DNA of 51,590 nt. Origin: Fragilaria crotonensis (Eukaryota > Bacillariophyta > Fragilariophyceae > Fragilariales > Fragilariaceae). The translations under genes were made by a program, and so were the position numbers. Below are positions 1 to 9,853 of this stretch, one piece after another; position 1 is the stretch's first letter, and every line of letters starts with the position of its first letter. The notes below the pieces were generated by a model that saw only the letters and a list, made by a program, of their open reading frames with translations, had not been told where the DNA came from and ran no database searches. The stretch is taken from positions 1 to 51,590 of the forward strand of contig JAKSYS010000452.1 in the NCBI GenBank assembly GCA_022925895.1, written 5' to 3'.

Positions 1-61
1 GATAACGTATGTAAGCATCTTCAAACATTTATAACCCAACTTGCAACAACCGGCTATACCA

Positions 62-3000
62 TCATTGTCGCCTTATTCTGACCACTCCCAGTTCACAAGG
101 AGGAGTATGGTCGTTATCGCCTTTCTCGAGCCAGTCAGCCTTGGCCGCAGCTCCCCAACTCCTAAACAGTTCAGCTGCTTTTTTCTGATACAATGAGTAT
201 TTGGTTTTGTTAGGAGCTTCCCGACGAAAATACCTGGCAAGTCGTTCAATTGATAGTGCCTCGAAATATCTACATCGTGTGGCGGCACACGCAGACGCCG
301 CTTTCTCAAACAGTATCTCAACTTGATCCGGTGGCAATTTCTTAACGCACAAACCCTCCATGGCTTGCAAAAATGTGCTCGGACCAACGAGCATGGTCGT
401 TCCAGTAGTTGCCCACTTCTCAACCCGACGATGGCCTCGGCGGCCATCCCGTTTGTAATGACTTATCCCCGTAGCGAGATACAGGTCATAGTTGCAGACT
501 GCACACCAGGTGAACATGAATCCCGTGGTAAAGTATCCTTCGACCTCCTTTTTGTATTTTTCCACAATTGGCAAATGGATTTTGATGACCTGCAAATCAT
601 CATACACAAAGCCCATAAACATCTGACAGCGACTCACATTGATCACTGCCACCTTGGAATCCATTCGATACACCTCACGTTCAAATTCATCATCGACAGC
701 TTCGCCCTTTAAAATCGCAGGATTCGTGTTGCGCGAGTCACCACATATATTCAGAAACTTCAACGAGCACGTTAGTTCAAGCATAAAGGTTAGCGGGCAC
801 ACTACACAGAGCAATCCGAAAATATATACTTACAACTTGCCAAACCGGCAGAAGGAACATCAATGCGCGACTCGTCTGAAATTCTCGCATTTCCTGAACC
901 ACTCGCCTCGTTGTGGAGTTCAATTCCTCCAGAAAATCGTCAAGGTATAAATTGGCAGCCACCCAGGCAACAAAACCATTTTGTGCAATGACCACGTGCC
1001 CATAACTCATGGCCAAGTAATAGGCGTTTAGAAATTCGCGTCTCGAACTGGAATCCAGCACATTTCTCCAAAAGTGATTCATGCTATAGCTGGCGATAAG
1101 GGCCGACCCCCGGACAGACTCCGCTTCATACTTGTTAACAACGGCGAAAGCGAGCTGTTCAGCTTGCAGTGCGATATCAAACTTGCCCAAAAACGCATGC
1201 ATAGACCCCCAAGCGACAAATGCCCCAGGGGAATGAAGCGGAGATATGCCGAACATGAGCGTTAGACGAAACACCCGCAAGCTGAGCATTGCATACATTC
1301 CTTTATACAACCCGCCCAACAAGTAGCAATCGATTGCCATGGCATTCATGAGGCTGAACGCCAAGATTATTGTCTTATCTGTCATTTCAGGAAGAAACAA
1401 TAACTCGTGGAGTGACCTCCTACCCATCAATGCCTTCACCCTCACCATCTCAGTCGCGATAACCAATTTATCAATCCTTCGAGGAAACTTGACTCCCAAC
1501 TGTCGAAGCACTTTCAATCCAAGTATGACAGAACCCTTTAGGTCCCCTTGAAGCGATACGGAAGCCATTTCCACGGCACCTGCAATAGCGTGGTCATAAG
1601 CGGAGGTTGCTCGGACCTGAATCTCCTTCACCAAGACGCTGCTACGTGAGTACACTCCTGCATTCTTCTCAGTTTCGGCGGCCAACAAAATACTTCAATA
1701 CAAAGGTCATATCGATCGTCCCACAATGAATCGTTACCCTGAACAAGCGACACTGCGATTCGAAGATAGTCAGCCGCTGCGCCGAACGCTGCCTTCTCAA
1801 TCGCTAGTTTGGCAGCTGCCAAGTTCAGTTCAATCAGGTCGCACCTTGAACCCGAGTACTCGATGAGGTGGACCGCTCGATTCAGATTGTGCGCCGCCAA
1901 GAAAACATTCCAATCAGAAGTCTGTGACTTGGCCGTACCTTTACTGAGTCCCAAATTAAGGTACCAATTCGCTGGTGCAGCAGCTGTCGCTCCATTTCGT
2001 CAGGCATGAGAGTTTCATACAACACTTCTTGAATCTTGTCATGCGCAAACTTAAAATGATCAGGATCTGGCATGGTCTCTAACAGTCCTGCGTCAACCGC
2101 CATATTTAATGCAAAAGCGATGCGGTCGCGAATCACTTCCTTAGAATGTCGCTCGAACGAGTACGTCGCTTCAACCATATCCTGCTCCTCGTGTACAATC
2201 ATCACCAGGGCATCTGCAGGAAAGTCATTCCCGACAAAGGACGCAATTTGTACTATTGATCGTACCTGCTCCGGAAGATCACGCATTCTCAACGCCAGAA
2301 TATCAACAAGGTTTTCCGTCACGTTTGTTTCTCTCAAGATTCGATCCGTGTCCCAAGTCCAGGTGCCATCGTTCCCTCGCCAGAGCATACCATTCCGGTG
2401 TAGCATGTCAAGAAAATTCAGAGCGTGGAACGGGTTGCCATCGGTCTTATTCCAAAGAACGGTACTCAGCGATTGCGTAAGGAGGCTATCGATTCCAAGC
2501 GTTTCAGATATAAGCTGGTTGAATGAATTTCGACCCAAGCCAGCAATAGTTATATCACTGATTCCAGAACTGTCGGTAGACAACAGACGAGATACGGCCG
2601 AGTCTTCGGCGTCCATACTTCTACACTCAGCGAGGTTGTACTCCTCCAATTGCTCAGCCGTCATTCCTTCCTCGCGATACGAACACATGATCATGATGCA
2701 ATGCGATTCTCCATTGGTGAGTAGCGTTTTCAATACCTCCAATGATGGAACATCAGCCCATTGCAAGTCGTCGAGAAAGAAGACCAAAGGTGTTTCCGGA
2801 GATGCCACACATCGTAGAAATGCTCGAAACATGAGCTTGAATCGGGTAAACATCTGAGCACCGCTGGCACCGGTGTGGCGACCGCTACTGCCATCCTTTG
2901 CAGTCATTTCGGACAACGTTTGAACCACATTTCCCAACAAATTGATATCCGGACCAAGAACAGCTCTGATTTTGTCGCGTATTTCAATACTGTTTTGACG

Positions 3001-3435
3001 TCGCATAATTTGGTGGCAGAGCTGATCGCATGCTGCAGCAAGTGCCGCGTACGGAGCACGCAATTGAAGTTGATTGAATTTTCCTTCCATGTGGAATGCA
3101 CCTTCCGGGAGAGAATGGATGAAGAAGTGCGCGAGAGCGGTCTTTCCAACCCCTGGTGGTCCATGAATCGTTACGACTGCCGTCGTTTTCATCGTTGCCA
3201 CGTCATCATAGCAGTCGCGAAGCTGTTGCAGTTCCTTTTCCCGCGCCACAATGATGCGTTTGCTCTTCAAAACGGATACGAATTGGTTATCATCTCGAGT
3301 ACTACGAAGTTTGCGTGTCGATAATGACGCCACTCGCTCGCTCTCATCACCTGTTAATGGCTTTTGTTGAAGGTTTCTCACATAGCTCGTCAATACCGAG
3401 CGGCAAGGCGTTCTGTTTTCCATTGCTTCACTCAT
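62..3435 (-). CDS. AAA-type ATPase with helical-repeat C-terminus (COG3899-like), two apparent frameshifts
   Basis: Large signalling-type ATPase. The ATG is at 3435. Residues about 92-99 form a Walker A (GPPGVGKTA) and about 216-228 a Walker B (PLVFFLDDLQWAD); a winged-helix-like region and helical (TPR-like) repeats follow. The C-terminal motif LFRSWGAAAKADWLE is the one that, in COG3899 proteins, precedes GAF and histidine kinase domains, but the protein stops soon after it. No N-terminal kinase domain is present. One canonical intron lies at 833-758 (GTAAGT...AAG, 76 bp, phase 0). The frame breaks twice, near 1945-1955 and near 1687-1695. Both breaks are repaired by adding one base beside a short homopolymer, giving about 1099 residues. 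I read this as one gene, broken either by assembly errors or by early decay. The family is clear; the ligand or partner is unknown. Confidence 0.75.
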
Positions 3436-5120
3436 TTCTGGAACGACGCAAAATTTGGGCCTGCGTTTTACTTCTCACCTGACGACTGTCGATTGTCGAT
3501 TCAGCATGTGCGAATGACTGATATTGAGGTGGTCGATGTGAGATCGTATAATAATCTGTAATCTGATGTCTATCCTAATGTCAAAACATGTGTACAGTAT
3601 ATGATGCATGCCTCTGTGCTATAAATAGTACTACTATGGAAGTATTCGTTTCGTTGTCATACGTCACACTTACAAAGTTGTACGTACGTTGTACTGGAGT
3701 ACATTGTATGATACATTGTTAAAACAGTCAATGAGAACCATGGACCATGACCCGACACATTAATTCTGTTCCTGTATGATTTGGCGAATTTCGACAAAAT
3801 AATCCATGACGCACATGAGCAAATAGGAAAATGCCTCGTTCACGTCGGCCAAGTATGTGGTATCCATGTATCGATACATGTACGCGTGCCTTCAACGTAC
3901 TACGTCGCCCACAAGATGCGCATGTCTCGCCTATAGTAGAGATCAGAGATAAGATTCCAGAAGTTCTAAGTCTTGAGTGTCATGGGCTCGTTGTATCAGC
4001 GATTACGTCGAATCAACACAGAATGCCAAGTGTCGCAACCAATACAAAGCACGCGTCATTCCAGCAAAAATTAACATCCAGAAAGACCGGAATTGTTTCA
4101 TCAGCCCTAAGCGGTTTCTGTCCTGTCAATCACAGGCGCCCATCAGAAAGAGACATTTACGGCGTCACTCTCATGAACGCTTGTTAACCTGCAAATCCAA
4201 GGCCACGTGGAGAATGGGACCAGAAGCATTCCTCAAGGAACTTAACCAAGTAATCAAGCATGAAACAGTATTGGATTTAGACAAAGTTTCAATGGTATTT
4301 TGCAAGCACGCATCACGAACGGTTTGTCTCAAAAATGAAATCTGACGCGAGGACACGCGCAATGACAGGGAAAAAGGCGGCTAGTCAATCTTGTTGAATT
4401 CTTTTCGATGCAGTGATTTTCACTCTCGCCGATATGCAATCAAGATGTACATGGAGCGGACGAGAAACAGCTACGACGTGTAGAAGCACATGCCGAGATA
4501 TCAAGGGAAATCCGAGAACTTTATGACGCGCAAACTCGAACGGAATCGCCCACCTCCCAGATACTCCTACCGCGAGAATAGGGGAATTGTCGAGCACAAC
4601 CACCCGAGCCTAGAGCTCCATGGAAATTACTCTATTTCGGCCATCAATGATGCACTAGCCGTCAAGATAGTGTCGTTGCCAGTATTGGTGCCAGATGGCA
4701 ATTATCCCTGACAAAGGCGTCCAACGCGTTGGTTGCTGACTTGTGGATTGGAGTGTAAAGTGGTGTAGTTTTTCGGAACATGGGCAAGATATAGAATTGA
4801 AACTCTACTAGATCTTGATCCCAACCTCAGTTCTGCCTTCTGATTTGGTAGCTGGTGGGCCTCGATGTACAGGCGCTGAACCTCTGCAAATCCATGGAGC
4901 ATTTCAGCCATACAGAACCTTTAACGGAATGCACTCACAGTATACGGAGTAAATGGTTCACATCAAACCCCCTGATGCGCGCATCCAACTCTTACGCCAC
5001 GTTTCTAGTCGTCGCCGATACGTGCGATTGCCTGGTATACAGTATACATGTCAGCATGCATGAAGACAAACAAGAACAATCACATATATGTTTGGCAAAC
5101 GATGGTTCGTTTGTTGACAT
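3436..5120. other. Intergenic, no gene supported
   Basis: About 1.7 kb between two genes. Short open frames exist around 3831-4345 and 4490-4711 but none has a recognisable domain, a good start or codon pattern. A stretch near 4445-4560 can be read as a charged helical peptide (DEKQLRRVEAHAEI) that soon hits stops, so it may be an old coding remnant. Confidence 0.5.
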
Positions 5121-6617
5121 TCATCCTGGCCTGACGAAGTGCCATTTACGTCGTGTCGACCACTGTTTCTGTTCCATTCTGTTCTGAAATGTCCAAAATA
5201 GAATGCTGGATGTCTTCTGTCCCTGACCCATTTCCACGACACGAGTCTCATATACCGGCATCAACATCCTGTCCACATTGTTGAGGGCTTTCAACAAGAT
5301 GACAAGATTGTCGCGGCGCGATACCAACGATGAGAACCAAAGACATTTTTTGGAATGCGTCGAGGAACGACTTTCATGAATATATTTCAAGAGGAATGCC
5401 ACTTCACCACCTGGACACCACAATTCCGATGCTCCTCCAGCAAAGTTGTTGGATCCACTAAACGAATCGGATGGAAGAATGCTCGATGACATGACCCTTG
5501 ATCCGGCAAGTCCGCTCTTCGTCTTTCTCTTTTCTTGATTGGCGTGGAGATTTTTGATCTTTCGAAGGCTTTCTTTTTGATAGGCCTCCTGGGATGTGTA
5601 AAACGGTGGATTGCACATGCAAAAATCGACATCTTCGTCATCGTCCATTAGAATGCCATCCAAAATGCGTGTCTTTTGCGTTTGCAGGCGAATGTCCACG
5701 ATCTTCTGCGTCTTGTAGAGAGCTCCCAAGGTGCTATCATCACCATTGGTGTTGCAGTTCTGGGAATAGTCATCATGACGGGCACGCTCATTATCGTCAT
5801 CATTATCATCAGCAAAAGCAGCGGAGGCAATCTGACGAGCGGCTGCTTGAGACTTTGGGTCAATCTCGGATGCTAAAAATGACCAACCGTAGAGTCTCGT
5901 GCCCAACAGTGGATAAATCATGCTGGCACCTGTGCCAATGTCCAAACCTCGGATGGTTGGTCCAACGGGCACGTTTGGAAAGCCAACGTGACTGTTTTTG
6001 TTTGTATGAGTATTACTGCCAACTGGGGTGTCATCGTCGTTGTGTATTGAGGATGATGATGCAAGAACATCGGCAATATGGTGTATATAATCTGCCCTCC
6101 CAGGAACTGGAGGAATGAGCGAGAATGGTAACAGATATTCTTGCCAATGTTGGATTCCATAATGATGCGCCAAGAGTGCTGCATTGAGAGTTCGAACCGC
6201 ATCAGGATCACTGAAATCAATGGTCAGTCTTCGATCGCCCTTAGTGGAGTGGCCAGGCCGAAGGAAGGGAGCAAGCCTTGGATATGCACGGCACAATTGA
6301 TCCATATCATAAGAGCCCTGAAAGATATTTCGTGGATGTAGATTTGATTGTCTCAATCTCTTTGTGTTCCTTTTATCTCCTGATTGGAAATCATCGGCGC
6401 GTGCATGTGTTTTGGCGTGGAGTTGATGGGTTGTGGCAACTCGAAAATAAATGAAATGTTTTGGGCCAGTGCTTCGTTGCTGCAGTGGATGGAACTCGAG
6501 TGGTGGTTGAAATGAAACACAGGGCGTAACTAAAGCGAGAACAATGGCAACTGTAGAGACGCGTCGCAAGGTGCGATTCTGTTGATGCGTAGTCGTCCAT
6601 GGCACAAGAGTACTCAT
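5121..6617 (-). CDS. METTL16/RlmF-type RNA N6-adenine methyltransferase, probably plastid-targeted
   Basis: S-adenosylmethionine-dependent RNA adenine-N6 methyltransferase of the METTL16/RlmF family. In residues counted from 6617: LTIDFSDPDAVRTLN at about 131-145, PPVPGRADYIHHIADVL at 169-185, the SAM loop LDIGTGA at 225-231, and the catalytic NPPF at 336-339. All are family hallmarks, in the right order. The frame is open upstream to 6890, but the ATG at 6617 gives a hydrophobic signal peptide ending TPCVS|FQPP. That is the diatom ASAFAP-type bipartite plastid presequence with Phe at +1 (residue 36), followed by a basic, hydroxyl-rich linker. I therefore choose 6617 (498 residues). A bacterial-type role, adenine methylation of plastid large-subunit rRNA, is an inference. 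An acidic, Asn-rich insert lies at about 268-300. The frame is uninterrupted. Confidence 0.85.
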   Translation of the reverse strand: MSTLVPWTTTHQQNRTLRRVSTVAIVLALVTPCVSFQPPLEFHPLQQRSTGPKHFIYFRVATTHQLHAKTHARADDFQSGDKRNTKRLRQSNLHPRNIFQGSYDMDQLCRAYPRLAPFLRPGHSTKGDRRLTIDFSDPDAVRTLNAALLAHHYGIQHWQEYLLPFSLIPPVPGRADYIHHIADVLASSSSIHNDDDTPVGSNTHTNKNSHVGFPNVPVGPTIRGLDIGTGASMIYPLLGTRLYGWSFLASEIDPKSQAAARQIASAAFADDNDDDNERARHDDYSQNCNTNGDDSTLGALYKTQKIVDIRLQTQKTRILDGILMDDDEDVDFCMCNPPFYTSQEAYQKESLRKIKNLHANQEKRKTKSGLAGSRVMSSSILPSDSFSGSNNFAGGASELWCPGGEVAFLLKYIHESRSSTHSKKCLWFSSLVSRRDNLVILLKALNNVDRMLMPVYETRVVEMGQGQKTSSILFWTFQNRMEQKQWSTRRKWHFVRPG

Positions 6618-7176
6618 GATCTCGATCCTTTCACCATTGTCCGCATGCCAAATAGCCGTCCATCGGTGTTGCACGTAAAATGGAATCATGATATGATTCA
6701 TGAGTCGTGAGTCACGAGTCTGCAAATATTCAACCCGACGCAATCGAGCTATTTCTCGTTGTAACAGGTACGCATACCTCGTACTAGAGTCTGGCGAATG
6801 CTTGGGATTTGGGATTGCCAAGGGTATGTGGATGAGCGACGGAACCTGTATGAGCGACCTTGGCTTCACTGCGTTCCTTAATAGCAACATGGCGTTGACC
6901 TACGGCTCCGAAGCTAGTTTCCGGGAGCAGGTCGAGCCTCCATCTTACTTGCAACGCTGCCAATGGAACTTGCCGAAGATTACAGTTGCACGGTCTGACA
7001 TGCGAAGGATTCAAGAGAACCAAATCGCACCTCTAATGTGACATTTTCCTACATTAAGACAGCTCCTGGTAGTCATCCACTACACTCACACCATCACACA
7101 CACTCTCATTACTTGCTACCGTTCTATCCTAGGCGCCACCGGCCCCCGTACATTTACACCCCAATATCAAACTCCT
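6618..7176. other. Intergenic between methyltransferase start and ASH2-like stop
   Basis: About 560 bp expected to hold the promoter of the methyltransferase and the 3' end of the ASH2-like gene. An open frame at 6700-7041 on the plus strand has no recognisable features. A CA-rich stretch lies near 7082-7110. Confidence 0.4.
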
Positions 7177-8529
7177 TTAACTCGACTGGTCCAAATCATT
7201 GGTCGACAAATTGCGCGCCTCACGTTGTTTCCTTACATCTTGTACATGTTGCTGATAATGTTGCTGGTACGCTTCATTCCGAATCTCAGCCTCTGCCATC
7301 ATGGCCTCTTCCAACGCCTTGACGAGTGCATCATCCGTTTTTCTTGGCAATTTCGAAATCCTACTGGCCAGAATCTCCTTCATCATATCCATCGATGGCG
7401 GCTTTTCACACAACTCGCTCACTGGTTTGACCTTGACACCATGCGGCAATTTGCGTGGATTGTACACAAAGTGTGGTCCAAAGTTGGCCCGTACGGATCC
7501 ACCCAAATATACCGAAATGGCAGGATAGTACATGCCCTCGGCAATGTCTTCGAATGCCGCTCCGCCTTCACGTTTGCCACGTGACAATATCGAATGTCCC
7601 ATGGCCGCGCCATTGCGGAAGAAATAAATCTGATTTGATTTTTCTTTTTCGACGGATGCTGAATTTGCATTCGATGATGAAGCTGTTGTTGATGGTGGTG
7701 ATAATGAAATGGCAAAACCAACGACATCCCCAGGACCGTACGGTTCACTTCCCCAATCATCATCACGTTTGGAATTGTGGACACGACTTCCGGATATATC
7801 ACGATACCCATAAGACCACTTGTCATATCCGACGGGTGCCTGCAAATCACCCAATCTCATGGACCAACCAATCCGAGTATGACCTCCGACTGTTGTTGGT
7901 GTGGATGTCGTGTTTTTAGCAATAGTACTAGTACTGCTACTAGCCTTTGATTTTTCCAGTTCTTCAATCGCCTGCAATTGTGCCTTGAGTTTGGGTGCGA
8001 GTCGGACATGTGGTGGCAATAGGGCCTTGATCTCATCGACCGTCGGTCCTGGTTGGATCCAGCATTCGAAATAGTACTCTCCCGCCTGTACCCCGTGTGA
8101 GGCACGACAGGTGCGATACCCACGCATACCACCCTTGAGGGTAAAAAAGTTTTCAATTTTCAATTGTGGAGCCGTGTCGGCTTTCGACAGATGGACCATG
8201 GGAGGTGTCTCTTGAACCATCTTTTTGGAGGATGCTGAGACTTGAGCTGCAGTTGGGATAATGCCAGAGGCAATTGAAGTTTGGACGTAGGGGAAGCCAG
8301 CGGCAGCTTGTGAGAAGGCAGGAATTAAGGTTTGAGGGATGGAGGGAGTGTCGAGTGTGGGGGATAGTCGGCGTTTCTTGTTGCTTGTGCTCGTAGTGTT
8401 GGTGTTGCTGAGGACTGGGTTGGCGTTGCTGTTGACAGGAGGAACTTGCTCTTGCGATTGTTCCATGTCGTGCCCTGAAACAACCGTGGAAGGCAGTGCC
8501 TCAGCACTAGAAGGAGTCACAGTCGCCAT
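7177..8529 (-). CDS. ASH2-like SPRY-domain subunit of a COMPASS-type histone H3K4 methyltransferase
   Basis: 450 residues, single uninterrupted frame, ATG at 8529. The first about 115 residues are low-complexity, Ser/Thr/Pro-rich and contain a basic KKRR stretch that could act as a nuclear signal. A SPRY domain follows: GYRTCRASHGVQAGEYYFECWI, then HTRIGWSMRLGDLQAPVGYD with KWSYGYRD, then YGPGDVVGFAISL, IYFFRNGAAMG, and MYYPAISVYLGGSVRANFGP. The LGDLQAPVGYD, GDVVGF and NFGP blocks are typical of ASH2L rather than of general SPRY proteins. A Lys/Gln/Ser-rich insert of about 40 residues splits the domain. The N-terminal PHD/winged-helix part of animal ASH2L is absent. The ASH2 role in H3K4 methylation is known from the family. 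It starts 400 bp from the divergent UCH gene. Confidence 0.85.
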   Translation of the reverse strand: MATVTPSSAEALPSTVVSGHDMEQSQEQVPPVNSNANPVLSNTNTTSTSNKKRRLSPTLDTPSIPQTLIPAFSQAAAGFPYVQTSIASGIIPTAAQVSASSKKMVQETPPMVHLSKADTAPQLKIENFFTLKGGMRGYRTCRASHGVQAGEYYFECWIQPGPTVDEIKALLPPHVRLAPKLKAQLQAIEELEKSKASSSTSTIAKNTTSTPTTVGGHTRIGWSMRLGDLQAPVGYDKWSYGYRDISGSRVHNSKRDDDWGSEPYGPGDVVGFAISLSPPSTTASSSNANSASVEKEKSNQIYFFRNGAAMGHSILSRGKREGGAAFEDIAEGMYYPAISVYLGGSVRANFGPHFVYNPRKLPHGVKVKPVSELCEKPPSMDMMKEILASRISKLPRKTDDALVKALEEAMMAEAEIRNEAYQQHYQQHVQDVRKQREARNLSTNDLDQSS

Positions 8530-8927
8530 TGTGATTACTACGAGGCGAGCGATCAGTGATCAAAGTGGAGTGTGTCTGAAATGATAAATTTGTTGACAGT
8601 TGGTTTTGGCTCTTTCGTATTGCGAAGTCTGCGGACACATGAAGTAGTGGGAGTCGGACTGTTCGATTCCTACACCAATCGCTACGGAAAGCACTGTTAC
8701 TGTATGCGTGGATATCAAGATCTGATCAATTTCGCAGTGGACATCTTGGACATTCAATACTCGTGTACAGTACCTGTACCCGAAGTATTCGAGTACTGCA
8801 ATACTGGCACTCTAGGATCAAGTACTGGTACCTGGTACTCCCAGTACAGTATTTACGAGTACATCGGACCAGAACACAGGAGCCACACACGCACACACAC
8901 GCACACTCACGCAACATTCGATTGACA
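8530..8927. promoter_or_regulatory. Shared upstream region of two divergent genes, GTAC-rich
   Basis: The 398 bp between the divergent ASH2-like and UCH genes must hold both promoters. No core promoter element is obvious. Between about 8762 and 8866 the tetramer GTAC recurs about nine times, often as AGTACTG/GTACC, far above chance. An imperfect CA repeat (about 8885-8912) lies directly before the UCH start codon. Confidence 0.5.
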
Positions 8928-9686
8928 ATGACGGACGCAACTGCCAACATGAGTGACGACAATGACGGTGAAGGCGAAGACATTTTTCACTGGCCTCCAC
9001 TCGAATCTGATCCTTCCATCTTCACACAGTATTTACACAATATTGGTCTGTCTGACGAATGGGAAATTGGTGAATGTTATGGATTGGATGAAGACTGTTT
9101 GGGTTTCATCCCCAGTTCCTGTGTGGCCATGATTGTCAATGCAGAACGCTTGAACAAGACTTTAGAACGAGCAAAGGGTGATGAAGCCATGGGACTTCGC
9201 GCTGATTTTTATATGAAACAGAGCAACACACTCGATAACGCCTGTGGGATTATTGCCTGTCTTCATGCCATTTTCAATAATTTACAAACGGTATCTGTGA
9301 TTGAACCCAATTCAGTATTGGCCAACTTTTGGAATCAAGTCAAGAATCAGACACCACAAGAACGTTGTCAGACCCTAGAATCATCAAATGAATTCAAAAG
9401 GGTTCACAAATCGTATGCCATGCAAGGACAGAGCCATTTGGCATCCTCACAGGAGGATGTCAATCATCACTACACGGCCTTTGTTGTTCTAACCACTCCC
9501 GGCTACGACAATAACAACAGTACTCGTCGGTTGGTGGAATTTGATGGCACCAAACGAGGACCACTTGTCGTGGCCGACAATGTGGAAAGCCTTGTTCACG
9601 CTACGGCAGCCGAACTACAAAGGAGATTGCAAGAGGGTGAGATTTCAGAAAGTCTATCGGTCATGACCTTGGTCAAACGTTATTAG
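8928..9686 (+). CDS. Ubiquitin C-terminal hydrolase (UCHL3-like, peptidase C12)
   Basis: Cysteine protease that releases small groups from the ubiquitin C-terminus. It starts at the ATG at 8928; the upstream in-frame ATG at 8763 would add a CA-repeat-encoded tail that is not family-like. 252 residues, close to the usual 225-240. It opens with WPPLESDPSIFTQYLHNIG, the UCH N-terminal signature. The active site is complete: Gln98 (oxyanion hole) in MKQSN, Cys106 in LDNACGIIACLHAI, His181 in NHHYTAF, and Asp206 in VEFDGTKRGP. An extended acidic loop precedes the His. The frame is intact and has no intron. It ends 167 bp from the convergent helicase gene. Confidence 0.93.
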   Translation: MTDATANMSDDNDGEGEDIFHWPPLESDPSIFTQYLHNIGLSDEWEIGECYGLDEDCLGFIPSSCVAMIVNAERLNKTLERAKGDEAMGLRADFYMKQSNTLDNACGIIACLHAIFNNLQTVSVIEPNSVLANFWNQVKNQTPQERCQTLESSNEFKRVHKSYAMQGQSHLASSQEDVNHHYTAFVVLTTPGYDNNNSTRRLVEFDGTKRGPLVVADNVESLVHATAAELQRRLQEGEISESLSVMTLVKRY

Positions 9687-9853
9687 CGCACAGTACAACA
9701 ACAATATGATGAAAACCACGCGACGTTAAACTACCATGGCTTCACAAAACGAAACCTTATATGTAATACTTGGAATGCTCGACTACCGTTGAGTGTGGAG
9801 ACCACTAGAATATACTTCCATTAGAATTCCAGTAACCCTTACTGATCTCCTCC

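Noticed and set aside
1945-1970. A 17-bp GT-AG intron explaining the first frame break in the ATPase gene
   Set aside because: The bases GTACGGCCAAGTCACAG would restore the frame if removed, but 17 bp is far below the shortest introns here (76 bp). A single missing base explains it equally well and fits the pattern in other genes.
6618-6890. Start of the methyltransferase at 6890
   Set aside because: The longer start buries the signal peptide in the middle of the protein; 6617 gives a standard plastid presequence.
8763-8927. N-terminal extension of the UCH protein from the ATG at 8763
   Set aside because: The added 55 residues come from GTAC-rich and CA-repeat DNA and have no family counterpart; the ATG at 8928 fits the UCH N-terminus.
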